Assembly (NCBI GenBank): GCA_016194935.1
Contig: JACQAO010000006.1
Coordinates: 1-61,417 of the forward strand
Reading direction: 5' to 3'
Source of the DNA: Betaproteobacteria bacterium
GTDB lineage: Bacteria; Pseudomonadota; Gammaproteobacteria; Burkholderiales; Rhodocyclaceae
DNA: 61,417 bases
Numbering within the stretch: the first letter of the stretch is position 1; every line of letters starts with the position of its first letter. The notes under the pieces are model-generated. The model did no database searches, was not told the DNA's origin, and worked only from the letters and a program-made list of their open reading frames with translations. A program made the position numbers and the translations under genes. Shown in pieces: positions 17,960 to 27,728 of the stretch.

Positions 17960-18976
17960 TCAAATGGTTTTTTCCGCCAGTTGCAGGAAACGCGCGCAGT
18001 TGGCGGACTTGGCGGCGTAGTCCTTCCAGGCGGTGTCGCGCGCCAGGACTTGCCACTTCCTGATGGCCTTGTCGTCGAGATCGTATACCTTGGCGCCGGC
18101 CTTGAGGTAAATGTCGGCCACCAGTTTGTCGTCGACCCTGGCCTGTTCGGTGCCGAATTTTTCCATTTCCGCACCTACTTGCATGATGATCTGCTGTTGC
18201 TCTTTGGGCAGTTTGTCGAAGGCGCTTTTCGCCATCAGCAGCGGCTCCAGCATGAACCAGTAGGCGCGCCCGCGACCGGTGGTGAGATGCTTGGAAACTT
18301 CCTCCAGGCGGAAGGAAATCAGGCTGGTGGACGAGGTCATCGCCGCGTCGGCGGCGCCGGTCTGCATCGCGGCGTAGATTTCGTTGGAGGGCAACGACAG
18401 CACCGAAGCGCCGGCAGCCTTGAGGATCATGTCCATCTCCTTGCTGCCGCCGCGTACTTTCATGCCTTTGGCGTCTTCCGGATTGACCAGCGGCGTGGCG
18501 CGGCTGGCAACACCGCCGGCCTGCCAGATCCAACTGACGATGACGACGCCTTTTTCCAGCAACAAATCGTTGAGCGCCTTGCCGATCTCGGCGTTCTTCC
18601 AGGTGGCGGCCTGCTCGTAGGAGGTGACCAGGCCGGGCATCAGGCCCAGATTCAGTTCCGGCACTTCGCCGCCGGCATAGGGGATCGGGTACAGGCTCAA
18701 GTCCAGCGCGCCTTTTCTCAGTGCGGAAAATTGCGCATTGGTCTTCATCAGCGAAGAGTTCGGATAAATCTGGAATTTCAGCGCGCCCTTGCTGCGCGCC
18801 TCCACTTCCAGCGCGAACTTGCGGCACAGGCGGTCGCGGAAATCGCCCGCATCAATCGTGCCGCCGGGAAACTGGTGGGAAATTTTCAAAGGCTCGGCGG
18901 CCAGACTGCGGCGGCCCAGTAACAGCAGCGGAACAGCGGCGAGCGAACTCGCCAGGATACGGCGGCGGCTAATCAT
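17960..18976 (-). CDS. dctP: TRAP transporter substrate-binding protein (DctP)
   Basis: 338-aa periplasmic solute receptor. The N terminus MISRRRILASSLAAVPLLLL has a twin-arginine-like motif (SRRRIL) before the hydrophobic core, so export by Tat is possible; cleavage near SLAA|EPLK. The mature domain has the DctP features ISHQFPGGT, the substrate-gating Arg region MKVRGGSKEMD (about 150) and FRLEEVSKHLT. First gene of the dctPQM operon. Ligand not predictable from sequence alone. Confidence 0.9.
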   Translation of the reverse strand: MISRRRILASSLAAVPLLLLGRRSLAAEPLKISHQFPGGTIDAGDFRDRLCRKFALEVEARSKGALKFQIYPNSSLMKTNAQFSALRKGALDLSLYPIPYAGGEVPELNLGLMPGLVTSYEQAATWKNAEIGKALNDLLLEKGVVIVSWIWQAGGVASRATPLVNPEDAKGMKVRGGSKEMDMILKAAGASVLSLPSNEIYAAMQTGAADAAMTSSTSLISFRLEEVSKHLTTGRGRAYWFMLEPLLMAKSAFDKLPKEQQQIIMQVGAEMEKFGTEQARVDDKLVADIYLKAGAKVYDLDDKAIRKWQVLARDTAWKDYAAKSANCARFLQLAEKTI

Positions 18977-19171
18977 GATGTCTCCTCCATTGGATGTTAT
19001 ATAAATTGGGCTTTCTCTGAAGCCGTCACTGTCACTGCGTCACTGCGACTCAACCACCGCCAGTGGATTGTATAGATAATTCCCTCTTGTCTCTACGAAA
19101 AACTGATGTCAGGTACGGCGCTGCGCGTAGCGCGTATACTAAGCATTAATTATTATCAGCTTATACCGCCA

Positions 19172-20488
19172 ATGCATGAAGCAGTTCCCCCCGGCCCGCC
19201 CGACGCGTCTGCGCCGCTCCTGACCGCCACCGAACTGGCCTACAGCCGTTTCGTGCCGAATCAGTTCCTGCGCCTGCTGGGCCGGCCCAGTATCGTCGAT
19301 GTCAAGCTGGGCGACCACGTCGAGCAGGAAATGACGCTGCTGTTCTCGGACATCCGCGACTTCACCACCCTGTCGGAGTCGATACTCCCGGCGGAAAATT
19401 TCCGCTTCATCAATTCCTACCTCAGCACCATGGAACCCGTGGTGGCCCAGCATTTCGGGATTATCGACAAATACATCGGCGATGGCATCATGGCGCTGTT
19501 TCCCGGCTCGGCCGACGACGGCCTGCGTTCCGGCATCGACATGCTGCACCAATTGACGCTCTACAACGACGGACGCACGCGCGCCGGTTATATGCCGATC
19601 CGCATCGGCATCGGCATCAATACCGGGCTGGTGATGATGGGTACCGTGGGCGGCCACAACCGCATGGACAGCACCGTCATCGGCGACGCGGTCAACCTCG
19701 CCTCGCGCCTCGAAGGCCTGACCAAGAATTACGGCACGCCCCTGGTCATAAGCGCCAACACGCTGTACGCCCTGGCAGACCACAATGCCTACAGCATCCG
19801 CTTTCTGGACCGGCTGCGCATCAAGGGCCGTTACCAGGCGCAATCGGTATACGAAGTTTTCGATGCGGATCAGGAGCCTTTGCGGCTGGCCAAACTGGAG
19901 ACGCTGCGCAGCTTTGAGGATGCCCTGGCCTTCTATCACCTGGGCCGCGCAGACCTGGCGCAACCCTTGCTTCAGGAATGCCTGCGCGTTACACCCGATG
20001 ACTGGGCGGTGCGGGTTTATCTGGAGCGATGCAAGGAATTTTCGCGCCCGGACCACCTGCAAAATTCCAACACGCTGGGCATGGAAATCGGCTGGCGCAA
20101 CGAGTACTCGGTCGGCATTCGTGAAATCGACATGCAGCACCAGCAACTGCTCACGCGCATCGCTGAATTTGCCAACCTCGTGGAACACGGCGGCGCCGGA
20201 CTGGACGCCACCATGGACAGGCTGGCCGAGCACACTGCAGCGCTTTTCGGCACCGAAGAAAATCTGATGCGGCGTTACGATTACCCTTTCATTGAGGATC
20301 ACCTGAAACAGCACAGCACCTTCGAACGGTTTTTTTCCGAGCTGCGGCGGGAGATCAACAGCAGCCAGCGGGATCCGCTCTACCTGGTGTTTCGCATCCA
20401 GTTAATTCTGGTGGACTGGCAGATCAACCACACCATCAAGAGCGACCTGCACCTCGGCCATTTCCTGCAACGGGCAGGTGTCAGCTAA
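19172..20488 (+). CDS. class III adenylate cyclase fused to a hemerythrin domain
   Basis: Soluble 438-aa protein. Residues about 50-235 are a class III nucleotide cyclase: metal Asp D60 and D104, K100 and T168 at substrate-selecting positions (pattern for ATP), and R179. Residues about 245-280 look like a TPR-type hairpin, and 305-435 are a bacteriohemerythrin. Diiron ligand positions read H323, L358, E362, H377, H381, H420, D425, so one usual His (in HFxxEE) is Leu. The ATG at 19172 follows a TATACT element (19135-19140) at suitable distance; an in-frame ATG at 19106 lies before that element. The fusion suggests cAMP output tuned by oxygen or NO. No membrane segment. Confidence 0.88.
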   Translation: MHEAVPPGPPDASAPLLTATELAYSRFVPNQFLRLLGRPSIVDVKLGDHVEQEMTLLFSDIRDFTTLSESILPAENFRFINSYLSTMEPVVAQHFGIIDKYIGDGIMALFPGSADDGLRSGIDMLHQLTLYNDGRTRAGYMPIRIGIGINTGLVMMGTVGGHNRMDSTVIGDAVNLASRLEGLTKNYGTPLVISANTLYALADHNAYSIRFLDRLRIKGRYQAQSVYEVFDADQEPLRLAKLETLRSFEDALAFYHLGRADLAQPLLQECLRVTPDDWAVRVYLERCKEFSRPDHLQNSNTLGMEIGWRNEYSVGIREIDMQHQQLLTRIAEFANLVEHGGAGLDATMDRLAEHTAALFGTEENLMRRYDYPFIEDHLKQHSTFERFFSELRREINSSQRDPLYLVFRIQLILVDWQINHTIKSDLHLGHFLQRAGVS

Positions 20489-20516
20489 TGTACGAAAATT
20501 TGCATGGAGACCCGAT

Positions 20517-21131
20517 ATGAGCGGCACCCTCTTCATAGTCTCAGCCCCCTCGGGCGCGGGCAAAACCACGCTGGTGCGCGCGCTGCTGGCGCGCGATGCG
20601 CAGGTGAAGCTGTCGATTTCCTACACCACCCGGCCGCCGCGTGCAGGTGAGCAGGATGGCCGCGACTATCATTTCATCAGCGTGGCGGAGTTCACCGCCA
20701 TGCGTGCGCGCGGCGATTTTCTCGAATCCGCCGAGGTGCATGGTAATTTCTACGCCACTTCGCGCATCTGGCTGGAACGTGAAATGGCTGCAGGCCGTGA
20801 TGTGTTGCTGGAAATCGACTGGCAGGGCGCGCAGCAGGTACGAAAATTCTTCCACGATGCCGTCGGTATTTTCATCCTGCCGCCATCCATGACTGAACTG
20901 GAGCGGCGTCTGCGTGGTCGCGGCACCGACGACGAGGCAACCATCACCCGCCGCCTCCAGGCGGCGCTTGCCGAGATGCGTCACGTCGTCGAGTTCGAAT
21001 ACGCTATAATCAACCAGGAGTTGGAGGAGTCGACCAGCGATCTGGTGGCGGCGGTACATGCCGCCCGGCTCCGCCTTGCACCCCAGCAGGCACGCTACCC
21101 CGAACTGTTCACCCTCATTTCCCAGGAATAA
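20517..21131 (+). CDS. gmk: guanylate kinase
   Basis: Phosphorylates GMP to GDP. The P-loop [10 protein letters not shown] lies at residues 8-17, the GMP-binding RxxR/YHF region ([17 protein letters not shown]) at about 38-54, and the lid at about 135-155. 204 aa from ATG 20517, preceded by GGAGA; the frame extends a few codons upstream into the cyclase-gene 3' gap but without similarity. First gene of the gmk-rpoZ-spoT group, a conserved order linking guanine nucleotide supply with (p)ppGpp metabolism. Confidence 0.96.
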   Translation: MSGTLFIVSAPSGAGKTTLVRALLARDAQVKLSISYTTRPPRAGEQDGRDYHFISVAEFTAMRARGDFLESAEVHGNFYATSRIWLEREMAAGRDVLLEIDWQGAQQVRKFFHDAVGIFILPPSMTELERRLRGRGTDDEATITRRLQAALAEMRHVVEFEYAIINQELEESTSDLVAAVHAARLRLAPQQARYPELFTLISQE

Positions 21132-21135
21132 AATC

Positions 21136-21342
21136 ATGGCCAGAATATCAGTAGACGATTGCCTCAAGTACATTCCCAACCGCTTTCAGTTGACCCTGGC
21201 GGCAACCTACCGCGCGCGCCAGATCACCATGGGCGGCACGCCCATGGTTGAATTCGACAAAGACAAACCGACCGTCATCGCCCTGCGCGAAATCGCCGCC
21301 GGCAAGGTTGGCCTGGAAGTTCTCAATCGCGGTCAGGCCTGA
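21136..21342 (+). CDS. rpoZ: RNA polymerase omega subunit
   Basis: 68-aa omega subunit that helps assemble RNA polymerase and, with the neighbouring subunit, forms a ppGpp site in proteobacteria. The sequence matches the family along its length: [26 protein letters not shown] and [16 protein letters not shown]. It starts 4 bases after gmk. Too short to show more. Confidence 0.96.
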   Translation: MARISVDDCLKYIPNRFQLTLAATYRARQITMGGTPMVEFDKDKPTVIALREIAAGKVGLEVLNRGQA

Positions 21343-21383
21343 TGATTTGAAGTCGCGTCGACTCGCCGTGTCCATCCGCCCCG

Positions 21384-23609
21384 ATGAATCCGCCGTCTGC
21401 AGTTGCCCCATCCACCCCGGATTCCGTCAGCGACGAAGCGTCGCTGATTTCGCTGGAGATGCATGCGCCGGTTGACCTGGCCGAAGACCTCGAACGTTTC
21501 CGCAACAAGCTTTCCGCCTATCTCCCGCCCGAAGAGGTGACTCGCATCGAGTCAGCCTATATCTTCGGCAATACCGCGCACCTCGGCCAGTTTCGCTCCA
21601 GCGGCGACCCTTACATCTCGCATCCGCTCGCCGTCGCAGACACCCTGGCCGACTGGCGTCTCGACGCTCAAGCGCTGACCGCCGCGCTGTTGCACGACGT
21701 GATGGAGGATACCGCCTGCACCAAGCAGCAAATCGCCGACAAATTCGGCAAAGCCGTGGCGGAGCTGGTCGACGGCGTTTCAAAAATCGACCACATCGAA
21801 AACCAGTCCTTCGAGGAAGCGCAGGCCGAGAACTTCCGCAAGATGCTGCTGGCCATGGCGCGCGATGTGCGGGTGATTCTCATCAAGCTGGCCGACCGCC
21901 TCCACAACATGCGGACGCTGAGCGCGGTGCCTCTCCCCAAGCGCCGCCGCATCGCCCGCGAAACACTGGATATTTACGCACCCATCGCCAACCGGCTGGG
22001 GCTCAATGCCCTCTACCGCGAATTGCAGGAACACGCCTTCCGTCACTTGCGGCCAATGCGCTACCGGGTGCTGGAAAAAGCCGTGAAGAACGCCCGCGGC
22101 AACCGCCGCCAGGTGGTCGGAAAAATCATGGAGTCGCTGCGCCAGCGCCTGCCCGATGCCGGCATCACAGCTGAAGTGATGGGGCGCGAAAAACACCTGT
22201 ACAGCATCTACCGCAAAATGCGTGACAAACATTTGTCTTTCTCGCAGGTGCTGGACATCTTCGGTTTCCGCGTGGTGGTCAATGATGCGCCGACCTGCTA
22301 CCTGGCGCTGGGCGCGCTGCACGGCCTCTACAAGCCGGTGCCGGGCAAGTTCAAGGACTATATCGCCATCCCCAAGGCCAACGGCTACCAGTCGCTGCAC
22401 TCGACGCTGATCGGCCCCTATGGCACGCCGGTGGAAGTGCAGATACGCACCCATGAGATGCACCACATCGCCGAAACCGGCGTGGCCTCGCACTGGATGT
22501 ACAAGGATGAGGACGCCCTCTCCGAATTGCAGCAGAAGACCCACAAGTGGCTGCAATCCCTGATCGAGCTGCAATCGGCGTCGGGCGATTCCGCGGAGTT
22601 TCTGGAAAATGTCAAAGTGGACCTGTTCCCCGACGAGGTCTATGTGTTTACCCCGCTCGGCAAGATCCTGGTGCTGCCGCGCGGCGCAAGCGCGGTGGAC
22701 TTCGCTTACGCGGTGCATACCGACATCGGCAACCGCTGCGTCGGCTGCCGCATCAACTTCGAATTGATGCCGTTGCGCAGCGAGTTGAGAAACGGCGACC
22801 GCATCGAGATACTGACCTCGCCGCACGCCAACCCCAATCCCGCCTGGCTGACCTACGTCAAGAGCAGCAAGGCGCGGGCGCAGATACGCCACTTCCTCAA
22901 GACACGGCAACATGAGGAATCGGTGGCGCTGGGCGAGCGCCTGCTCGGCCAGACCTTGCGCGGCTTCGGCCTGCGGCTGGGCGACATCGGCAGCGCGGTA
23001 TGGGAACGTTTCATGCGCAGCTTCGGCGCGAAATCGAAAAAAGACGTGCTCACCGACATCGGCCTCGGCAAGCGCCATGCCGTCATCGTGGCGCGTCGTC
23101 TCGCCGCTGATCGCGTGGCGGAAGGCGGTGTGGCGGCGACGAAAAAAACCAATGGAGCAATCATCATCAACGGCGACAATGGCGGCGCCGTGCAACTGGC
23201 CAAATGCTGTCAGCCCGTCCCCGGCGACCCGATAGTCGGCGTCATCCGCAAGGGCCAGGGGCTGGTGGTGCACGCGCACGACTGCCGCAGCATCAACAAG
23301 GCCGGGCATGAACGCGACAACTGGGTGGATGTCGAGTGGGGCGCCAGTATCGACGAACGTCAATTCGAAGTCGGTATCCGCATCGTTACCGAGAACCGGC
23401 GCGGCGTGCTGGCAAGCATTGCGGCGGCCATCGCCGAGAGCGGTTCCGACATCCAGAATGTCGGCATAGATGATGACCGCGGCGCATACACCACCCTCAA
23501 CTTCACCTTGCAGGTCAGCAATCGCCTGCATCTCGCCCGCATCATGCGGTCATTGCGGCGCGTGCCTGAGGTAGTACGCATCACCCGCACCAAGAGCGGT
23601 GCAAAGTAA
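21384..23609 (+). CDS. spoT: bifunctional (p)ppGpp synthetase/hydrolase (SpoT/RelA)
   Basis: 741-aa stringent-response enzyme. The N-terminal HD hydrolase domain is intact (LLHDVMED with H104-D105, then VAELVDGVSKI), so (p)ppGpp degradation should be active. The synthetase domain has DIFGFRVVVND and GYQSLHSTLIGPYG (334 on). TGS domain (VYVFTPLGKILVLPRGASAVDFAYAVH, in part, about 415-440), then a zinc-finger/helical region with AKCCQPVPGDPIVG, and a C-terminal ACT domain (about 660-738). Located after gmk and rpoZ as in other proteobacteria. Confidence 0.95.
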   Translation: MNPPSAVAPSTPDSVSDEASLISLEMHAPVDLAEDLERFRNKLSAYLPPEEVTRIESAYIFGNTAHLGQFRSSGDPYISHPLAVADTLADWRLDAQALTAALLHDVMEDTACTKQQIADKFGKAVAELVDGVSKIDHIENQSFEEAQAENFRKMLLAMARDVRVILIKLADRLHNMRTLSAVPLPKRRRIARETLDIYAPIANRLGLNALYRELQEHAFRHLRPMRYRVLEKAVKNARGNRRQVVGKIMESLRQRLPDAGITAEVMGREKHLYSIYRKMRDKHLSFSQVLDIFGFRVVVNDAPTCYLALGALHGLYKPVPGKFKDYIAIPKANGYQSLHSTLIGPYGTPVEVQIRTHEMHHIAETGVASHWMYKDEDALSELQQKTHKWLQSLIELQSASGDSAEFLENVKVDLFPDEVYVFTPLGKILVLPRGASAVDFAYAVHTDIGNRCVGCRINFELMPLRSELRNGDRIEILTSPHANPNPAWLTYVKSSKARAQIRHFLKTRQHEESVALGERLLGQTLRGFGLRLGDIGSAVWERFMRSFGAKSKKDVLTDIGLGKRHAVIVARRLAADRVAEGGVAATKKTNGAIIINGDNGGAVQLAKCCQPVPGDPIVGVIRKGQGLVVHAHDCRSINKAGHERDNWVDVEWGASIDERQFEVGIRIVTENRRGVLASIAAAIAESGSDIQNVGIDDDRGAYTTLNFTLQVSNRLHLARIMRSLRRVPEVVRITRTKSGAK

Positions 23610-23625
23610 ACAACTGGAGCTGACA

Positions 23626-23814
23626 ATGGCAATCTACGAATCCGAGCACACCAAATTCATGCGCGAATGGCTGAAACAACACCCTGAAGAACTCGAAGAG
23701 CAAAAGCGCGGACGCGCCCTGTGGTGGGACAAACCGCAGAGCCTTGAGCAACTGCGGCGCGACGGTGAATCGAATGTGCCGCAGAAGGCCTACTACTACG
23801 ACTCAGACCACTGA
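23626..23814 (+). CDS. DUF3460 family protein
   Basis: 62-aa charged protein beginning MAIYESEHTKFMREWL and rich in Glu/Gln/Arg, with WWDKPQSLEQLRR and a C-terminal YYYD. It matches the small DUF3460 family found almost only in betaproteobacteria, typically after spoT. I chose ATG 23626 with GGAGCTGAC before it over an upstream GTG that overlaps spoT. Function unknown. Its 3' end overlaps the convergent modC stop by 19 bases. Confidence 0.85.
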   Translation: MAIYESEHTKFMREWLKQHPEELEEQKRGRALWWDKPQSLEQLRRDGESNVPQKAYYYDSDH

Positions 23815-24983
23815 TCGCTCCAGGGCATCAGATGGATCGCCCCGGCCAGCAGCGTAACGCTGATCACAGCCCCGCTGACGATCCCGTTACGCTGCGCCAC
23901 ATGGGTCGGCGCCGAGAATGTCAGCGACATGTCATGAGCGCCGCCATCCGGTCGAAACATGATCTGCGTATGCGGACCCAGAACGATGCAGTCGGCGACA
24001 CTGCCCGTCACCGGATTTTCCCCTTCGTTGGGTGAAGGGTGACCGGGCAGGTGCAGCAGGATGCCTTCGGATGGAATCGCCCAGAGCACCTTGTCGCCCC
24101 GCGCAAAACCAGGACGGGGATTGTCCGCCACCTCCAGACGCCGGCCCAGCCATTCCAGCACCAGCCTGCCGTTTGGGGGTAATTCGCCGACAACGCCCTC
24201 GAAAATATTTACCAATCCGACCAGACGTGCAATTGTGGTATTGGCCGGCCGCGTCATGACTTCTTCGGGCGGGCCGCTCTGCAAGCTGACGCCGTGATGC
24301 AGCAGCACCATGCGATCGGCCAGCATGCGCGCCTCGTCGAGGTCGTGCGTCACCAGCACGATGGGAATGGGCAGTTCGCGGCGCAGACGCGCCAGCTCCT
24401 GTTGCAGCTTGCGCCGTGTCACCTGGTCTACTGCCGAGAACGGTTCGTCCAGCAACAGCGCCGCCGGTTCGCTGGCGCCCGCAGTCGATTCCGGGGCGCT
24501 GGTCGTACTCATGGTGCGCGCCAGCGCGCGGGCCAGCGCCACGCGCTGCTGCTGGCCGCCGGAAAGCTGCGCCGGGAAATGCCGCTCCAGGCCGTGCAAA
24601 TGCACCCGCTCCAGCCATTCCCGCGCTTCTGCTTCGCGCTGGCCGGGCGCGCTTTGCCACAACGCCAGCGCAACATTGTCCAGCGCCGACAGATGCGGCA
24701 ATAGCGAGTAATTCTGGAACACCATGCCGACGCGCCGCTGCTGCGGCGGCAGTTCGATGCCGCGTTGCCGGTCGAGCCAGCTTGCGCCGCCGCACTCCAC
24801 GCGGCCCTGAGCAGGCAGGTGCAGACCGGCGATACAACGCAACACCGTAGACTTGCCGCTGCCGGAAGGACCGACCAGCGCCAGCAACTCGCCCGGCGCG
24901 CAGTCCAGCGTGCAGTCCAGCGGAACCGGCGCACGCTGGCGCAGCGTTACCGAAAGCCCCCTGGTGGTCGCCGCCATCCGCAT
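23796..24983 (-). CDS. modC: molybdate ABC transporter ATP-binding protein
   Basis: 395-aa ATPase: Walker A GPSGSGKST (about 39-47), Q-loop VFQNYSLLPHL, signature LSGGQQQRVALARAL, Walker B ALLLDEPFSAVD and switch H in VTHDLDEA. A 15- to 17-residue Ser/Thr/Ala-rich insertion separates the signature helix from Walker B, unusual for this fold. The C-terminal TOBE-like region (about 265-350) would sense or bind the oxyanion, then about 40 residues of unclear role. Last gene of the modABC group. Sulfate or tungstate cannot be excluded. Confidence 0.88.
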   Translation of the reverse strand: MRMAATTRGLSVTLRQRAPVPLDCTLDCAPGELLALVGPSGSGKSTVLRCIAGLHLPAQGRVECGGASWLDRQRGIELPPQQRRVGMVFQNYSLLPHLSALDNVALALWQSAPGQREAEAREWLERVHLHGLERHFPAQLSGGQQQRVALARALARTMSTTSAPESTAGASEPAALLLDEPFSAVDQVTRRKLQQELARLRRELPIPIVLVTHDLDEARMLADRMVLLHHGVSLQSGPPEEVMTRPANTTIARLVGLVNIFEGVVGELPPNGRLVLEWLGRRLEVADNPRPGFARGDKVLWAIPSEGILLHLPGHPSPNEGENPVTGSVADCIVLGPHTQIMFRPDGGAHDMSLTFSAPTHVAQRNGIVSGAVISVTLLAGAIHLMPWSDQWSES

Positions 24984-25666
24984 TAAACGCTATCGCGTCC
25001 GCCCCGGCCAATGCGCCGGGTGAGCAGGTTGAGCGTGCCGATGGCGGCAAAGGAAATCGCCACCAGCAACGCCGACATCACTGCCGCGCCATGTTCGTCA
25101 AATGCCTGGACGCGGTCGTAAATACTGATCGCCACGGTGCGCGTCTCCCCCTCGATACCGCCGCCGACCATCAGCACCACGCCGAATTCGCCTAAAGTAT
25201 GGGCGAAGGTCAACACGATGGCCGAGAGCAGACCAGGCCAGGCCAGCGGCAATTCCACCCGCCACAGCGTGCGCCAGGCCGACAGGCCGCAACACCATGC
25301 GGCCTCACGCGCTTCGCGCGGAACAGCGTCGAAGGCGCGCTGGATCGGCTGCACCGCGAAGGGCAGGTTGAAAATCAGCGAGGCCAGCAGCAGGCCGTCG
25401 AAACTGAACACCAGCGCGCGTCCGGTCAGCGCGTGATAGGTTTGTCCGAGCGTCGAATGATTGCCAAAAGCGCTCAGCAGGTAGAAGCCGAGCACCGTAG
25501 GCGGCAGCACCAGCGGCAAAGCCACCAGGGCTTCCAGCAGGCTTTTTCCGGCGAAACGCGACCAGGCCAGGGGCCACGCCAGCAGTACCGCCAGCGGCAA
25601 TAGCAGGAGTGTGGTGGCGGCGGCCAGCTTGAGGGAAAGGACCAGTGCGGGCCAGTCCATCGGCAT
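24983..25666 (-). CDS. modB: molybdate ABC transporter permease
   Basis: 227 aa with about five to six membrane helices and the permease coupling loop EAAWCCGLSAWRTLWRVELP (about 140-160), followed by GLLSAIVLTFAHTLGEFGVVLMVGG, a ModB pattern. I took ATG 25666, which overlaps the modA stop (ATGA); the longer frame upstream has no similarity. Couples to ModC and receives oxyanion from ModA. Confidence 0.9.
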   Translation of the reverse strand: MPMDWPALVLSLKLAAATTLLLLPLAVLLAWPLAWSRFAGKSLLEALVALPLVLPPTVLGFYLLSAFGNHSTLGQTYHALTGRALVFSFDGLLLASLIFNLPFAVQPIQRAFDAVPREAREAAWCCGLSAWRTLWRVELPLAWPGLLSAIVLTFAHTLGEFGVVLMVGGGIEGETRTVAISIYDRVQAFDEHGAAVMSALLVAISFAAIGTLNLLTRRIGRGGRDSV

Positions 25667-26478
25667 CACGGCGCCGGCGGCGTGAAGCCGTAGCGCACAA
25701 GAATGGCGCGCGCCGCAGGCGTTTGCATGAAGGCGTAGAAACGTTGCGTCGTGTCGCTGGCGCCCTGGATCAGCACCATGCGCTGACGCAGCGGCGCATG
25801 CCATTCTTCCGGCAGAGTGACGAAAGCTCCGCGGTCAGCGAAGGCTGGAGCGCGCGCCAGCGAGAGCGGGATGATTCCCGCCTGGGCCGATCCGCTGGCG
25901 GCAAACTGCGCGGCCTGGGTGGCGTTTTCACCCAACACCAGTTTGTTTTCCAGCGCCGCCCAGACGCCGGCCCGTTGCATGGCTTCGCGCGCAGCACGGC
26001 CATACGGTGCGTGCTCGGGGTTGGCGATCGCCAGGTGTTTGAGACGGCCATCGCGCGCAGCGGCGGCGAGATCGGCAAGATTGCGGTCGGCCTGCACCGG
26101 CGAGCCGGTCGGGATGAACAACGCCAGCCGGCCTACGGCATATAGCTTGCCGGCATCCACGGTGCGATGGGCGCGTTGCAGTTGTTCGACATAAGCCTCA
26201 TCGGCACTGAAAAATAACTCGAACGGCGCGCCCTGGAGTATCTGCCTGGTGAACACGCCGGAAGAACCGAAAGACAAACGCAATTTTCGGCCACCGGCGC
26301 GCTCGAAGGCCTCCACGATCTCCGGCAAGGCGAATTGCAGATCGGCGGCGGCGGCTACTACCGGCGCCGACGTATCCGCTTCCGCTGCGGCGTTCGCCGC
26401 GCCATTCCACGCGCTGCAAGCCAGCAGGCAGAAGAGAAAACTGAACCAGGTCGTGGAGTGTTTGCCAAGTTTGTTCAT
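25666..26478 (-). CDS. modA: molybdate-binding periplasmic protein
   Basis: 270-aa solute-binding protein with a signal peptide (core WFSFLFCLLACSAW, cleavage near ANAAA|EADT). ModA pattern: VAAAADLQFALPEI, LSFGSSGVFTRQI, FELFFSADEAYVEQL and ALENKLVLGENATQAAQF. The Ser/Thr positions that bind MoO4 are present (AAADL, GSSG). It begins 23 bases after ccmI on the same strand, so molybdate uptake may be co-transcribed with cytochrome maturation, a link that suits a cell making molybdoenzymes and cytochromes together. Confidence 0.9.
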   Translation of the reverse strand: MNKLGKHSTTWFSFLFCLLACSAWNGAANAAAEADTSAPVVAAAADLQFALPEIVEAFERAGGRKLRLSFGSSGVFTRQILQGAPFELFFSADEAYVEQLQRAHRTVDAGKLYAVGRLALFIPTGSPVQADRNLADLAAAARDGRLKHLAIANPEHAPYGRAAREAMQRAGVWAALENKLVLGENATQAAQFAASGSAQAGIIPLSLARAPAFADRGAFVTLPEEWHAPLRQRMVLIQGASDTTQRFYAFMQTPAARAILVRYGFTPPAP

Positions 26479-26501
26479 GGGTGCAAGTTTACCTGGTCTG
26501 G

Positions 26502-27728
26502 CTATTGATTGATCCGGTCGATACTCAGCTTGACGCCCTTCGCGCCAGGCTTGACCGGGCCGCTCACGCCGATCAGATCACCCGGCTGGGGAATGGCCTG
26601 GCCGGATTTTGAGACGCGCGCCTCGATCATCACTTGCGCAGCATCCGAGAGCTTCAGATCAGGCCGCATGGCCTGCGAATCATCGAGGGTGAATGTCATG
26701 GGCAGGTCGCCGGCCTTGACGCGCAGCACCGCCAGCGGCATGCGCGAGCCTTCGGCGGGGCGGGCGTAGACGAACAGCGTATCGCCGGGCTGAACTTTTC
26801 CGGCCAGCGCCGGCGCAAGCGTCACGCTGCCGCTGACCGATTTGGCGGACGCTGCCTGCGCCGGTTTTGCCATGCCGGATTTTGCAACCGGGCCGGCGCT
26901 TTTTCCGCGAATCTCTGCGAGCGTGGCGGTGAGTCCCTTGGCATCTTCCGATTCCGGCGGCAGCTTCTTCAGCAATATTTCCCAATAGCGCGTGGCCTCC
27001 GGGAAATCCTGGCGGTTGTAGGCGGCCGTGCCGGCCAGCGCCAGCGCCATGATGTTGGTTGGGTCGAGTTGCAGCGCCCGCTGCACCAGTTGCATCGGCT
27101 TGCCTTCGAGGCTGTTGGTGCGTGCCGCCAGCAGATCGGCATATTCGGTGAGCAATGCAGGATCGTTATTGACTGCGTCACCAGCCCGGGCGAAGGCTTT
27201 TTCGGCCTCATCGTAGCGGCCCAGCGCCTTGTAGGAGCGCCCCAGCATGGCCCAGCCTTGAGTGTCTTGCGGATTTTTTTCCAGGCGCGCGGCAAGCTTG
27301 TTGACCATCTCGTCGATCTGCGCGGCGGTAACCTGGCGTTGCGCTACAACTGGCCGCATCGCCGCCGGATTACCCAGCCACGCATACAGCAGCCCGGCGC
27401 TTAACGGCAACAACAGCACCAGCGCCAGGGCGGTGCTCCTGGCCGGACGAAGGGTGGCAGAGGCGGCAGGCGTCTCGTCGGCCACGGCGGCATCCTGCAG
27501 CATGCGCCGCTGCAACTCCGTCCGCGCCTGCTCAAAATCGGCAACAGCGATGCTGTCGGCAGCCCGGTCGCGCTCCAGTTCGGCCAGTTGGTCGCGGTAG
27601 ATGGTGGTGTTGAGCGCCTGGCGCGAAGCGCCGGAATCAGCCGTCCGGCTGACAAGAAGCGGGCGCAACAGCCAGGCCAGCGCCAGCAGCGCCAACAGCG
27701 CCGCCGCTATCAAAAAGGAAATGCTCAT
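26502..27728 (-). CDS. ccmI: cytochrome c biogenesis protein CcmI
   Basis: 408-aa bitopic/periplasmic TPR protein that holds apocytochrome c for haem ligation. Two membrane helices near the N terminus (about 3-22 and 100-120) flank a cytoplasmic loop; TPR repeats follow (GWAMLGRSYKALGRYDEAEKAF, about 155-176, and later ones to 260), then a C-terminal domain of CcmI/NrfG-extended type. Start overlaps the ccmH stop (ATGA). Last ccm gene in the operon. Confidence 0.9.
   Translation of the reverse strand: MSISFLIAAALLALLALAWLLRPLLVSRTADSGASRQALNTTIYRDQLAELERDRAADSIAVADFEQARTELQRRMLQDAAVADETPAASATLRPARSTALALVLLLPLSAGLLYAWLGNPAAMRPVVAQRQVTAAQIDEMVNKLAARLEKNPQDTQGWAMLGRSYKALGRYDEAEKAFARAGDAVNNDPALLTEYADLLAARTNSLEGKPMQLVQRALQLDPTNIMALALAGTAAYNRQDFPEATRYWEILLKKLPPESEDAKGLTATLAEIRGKSAGPVAKSGMAKPAQAASAKSVSGSVTLAPALAGKVQPGDTLFVYARPAEGSRMPLAVLRVKAGDLPMTFTLDDSQAMRPDLKLSDAAQVMIEARVSKSGQAIPQPGDLIGVSGPVKPGAKGVKLSIDRINQ

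Noticed and set aside
21780-23531. 583-codon open frame on the minus strand
   Set aside because: It is antisense to spoT, whose protein matches its family throughout; the reverse frame has His/Gln/Val-rich composition typical of GC-rich shadow frames.
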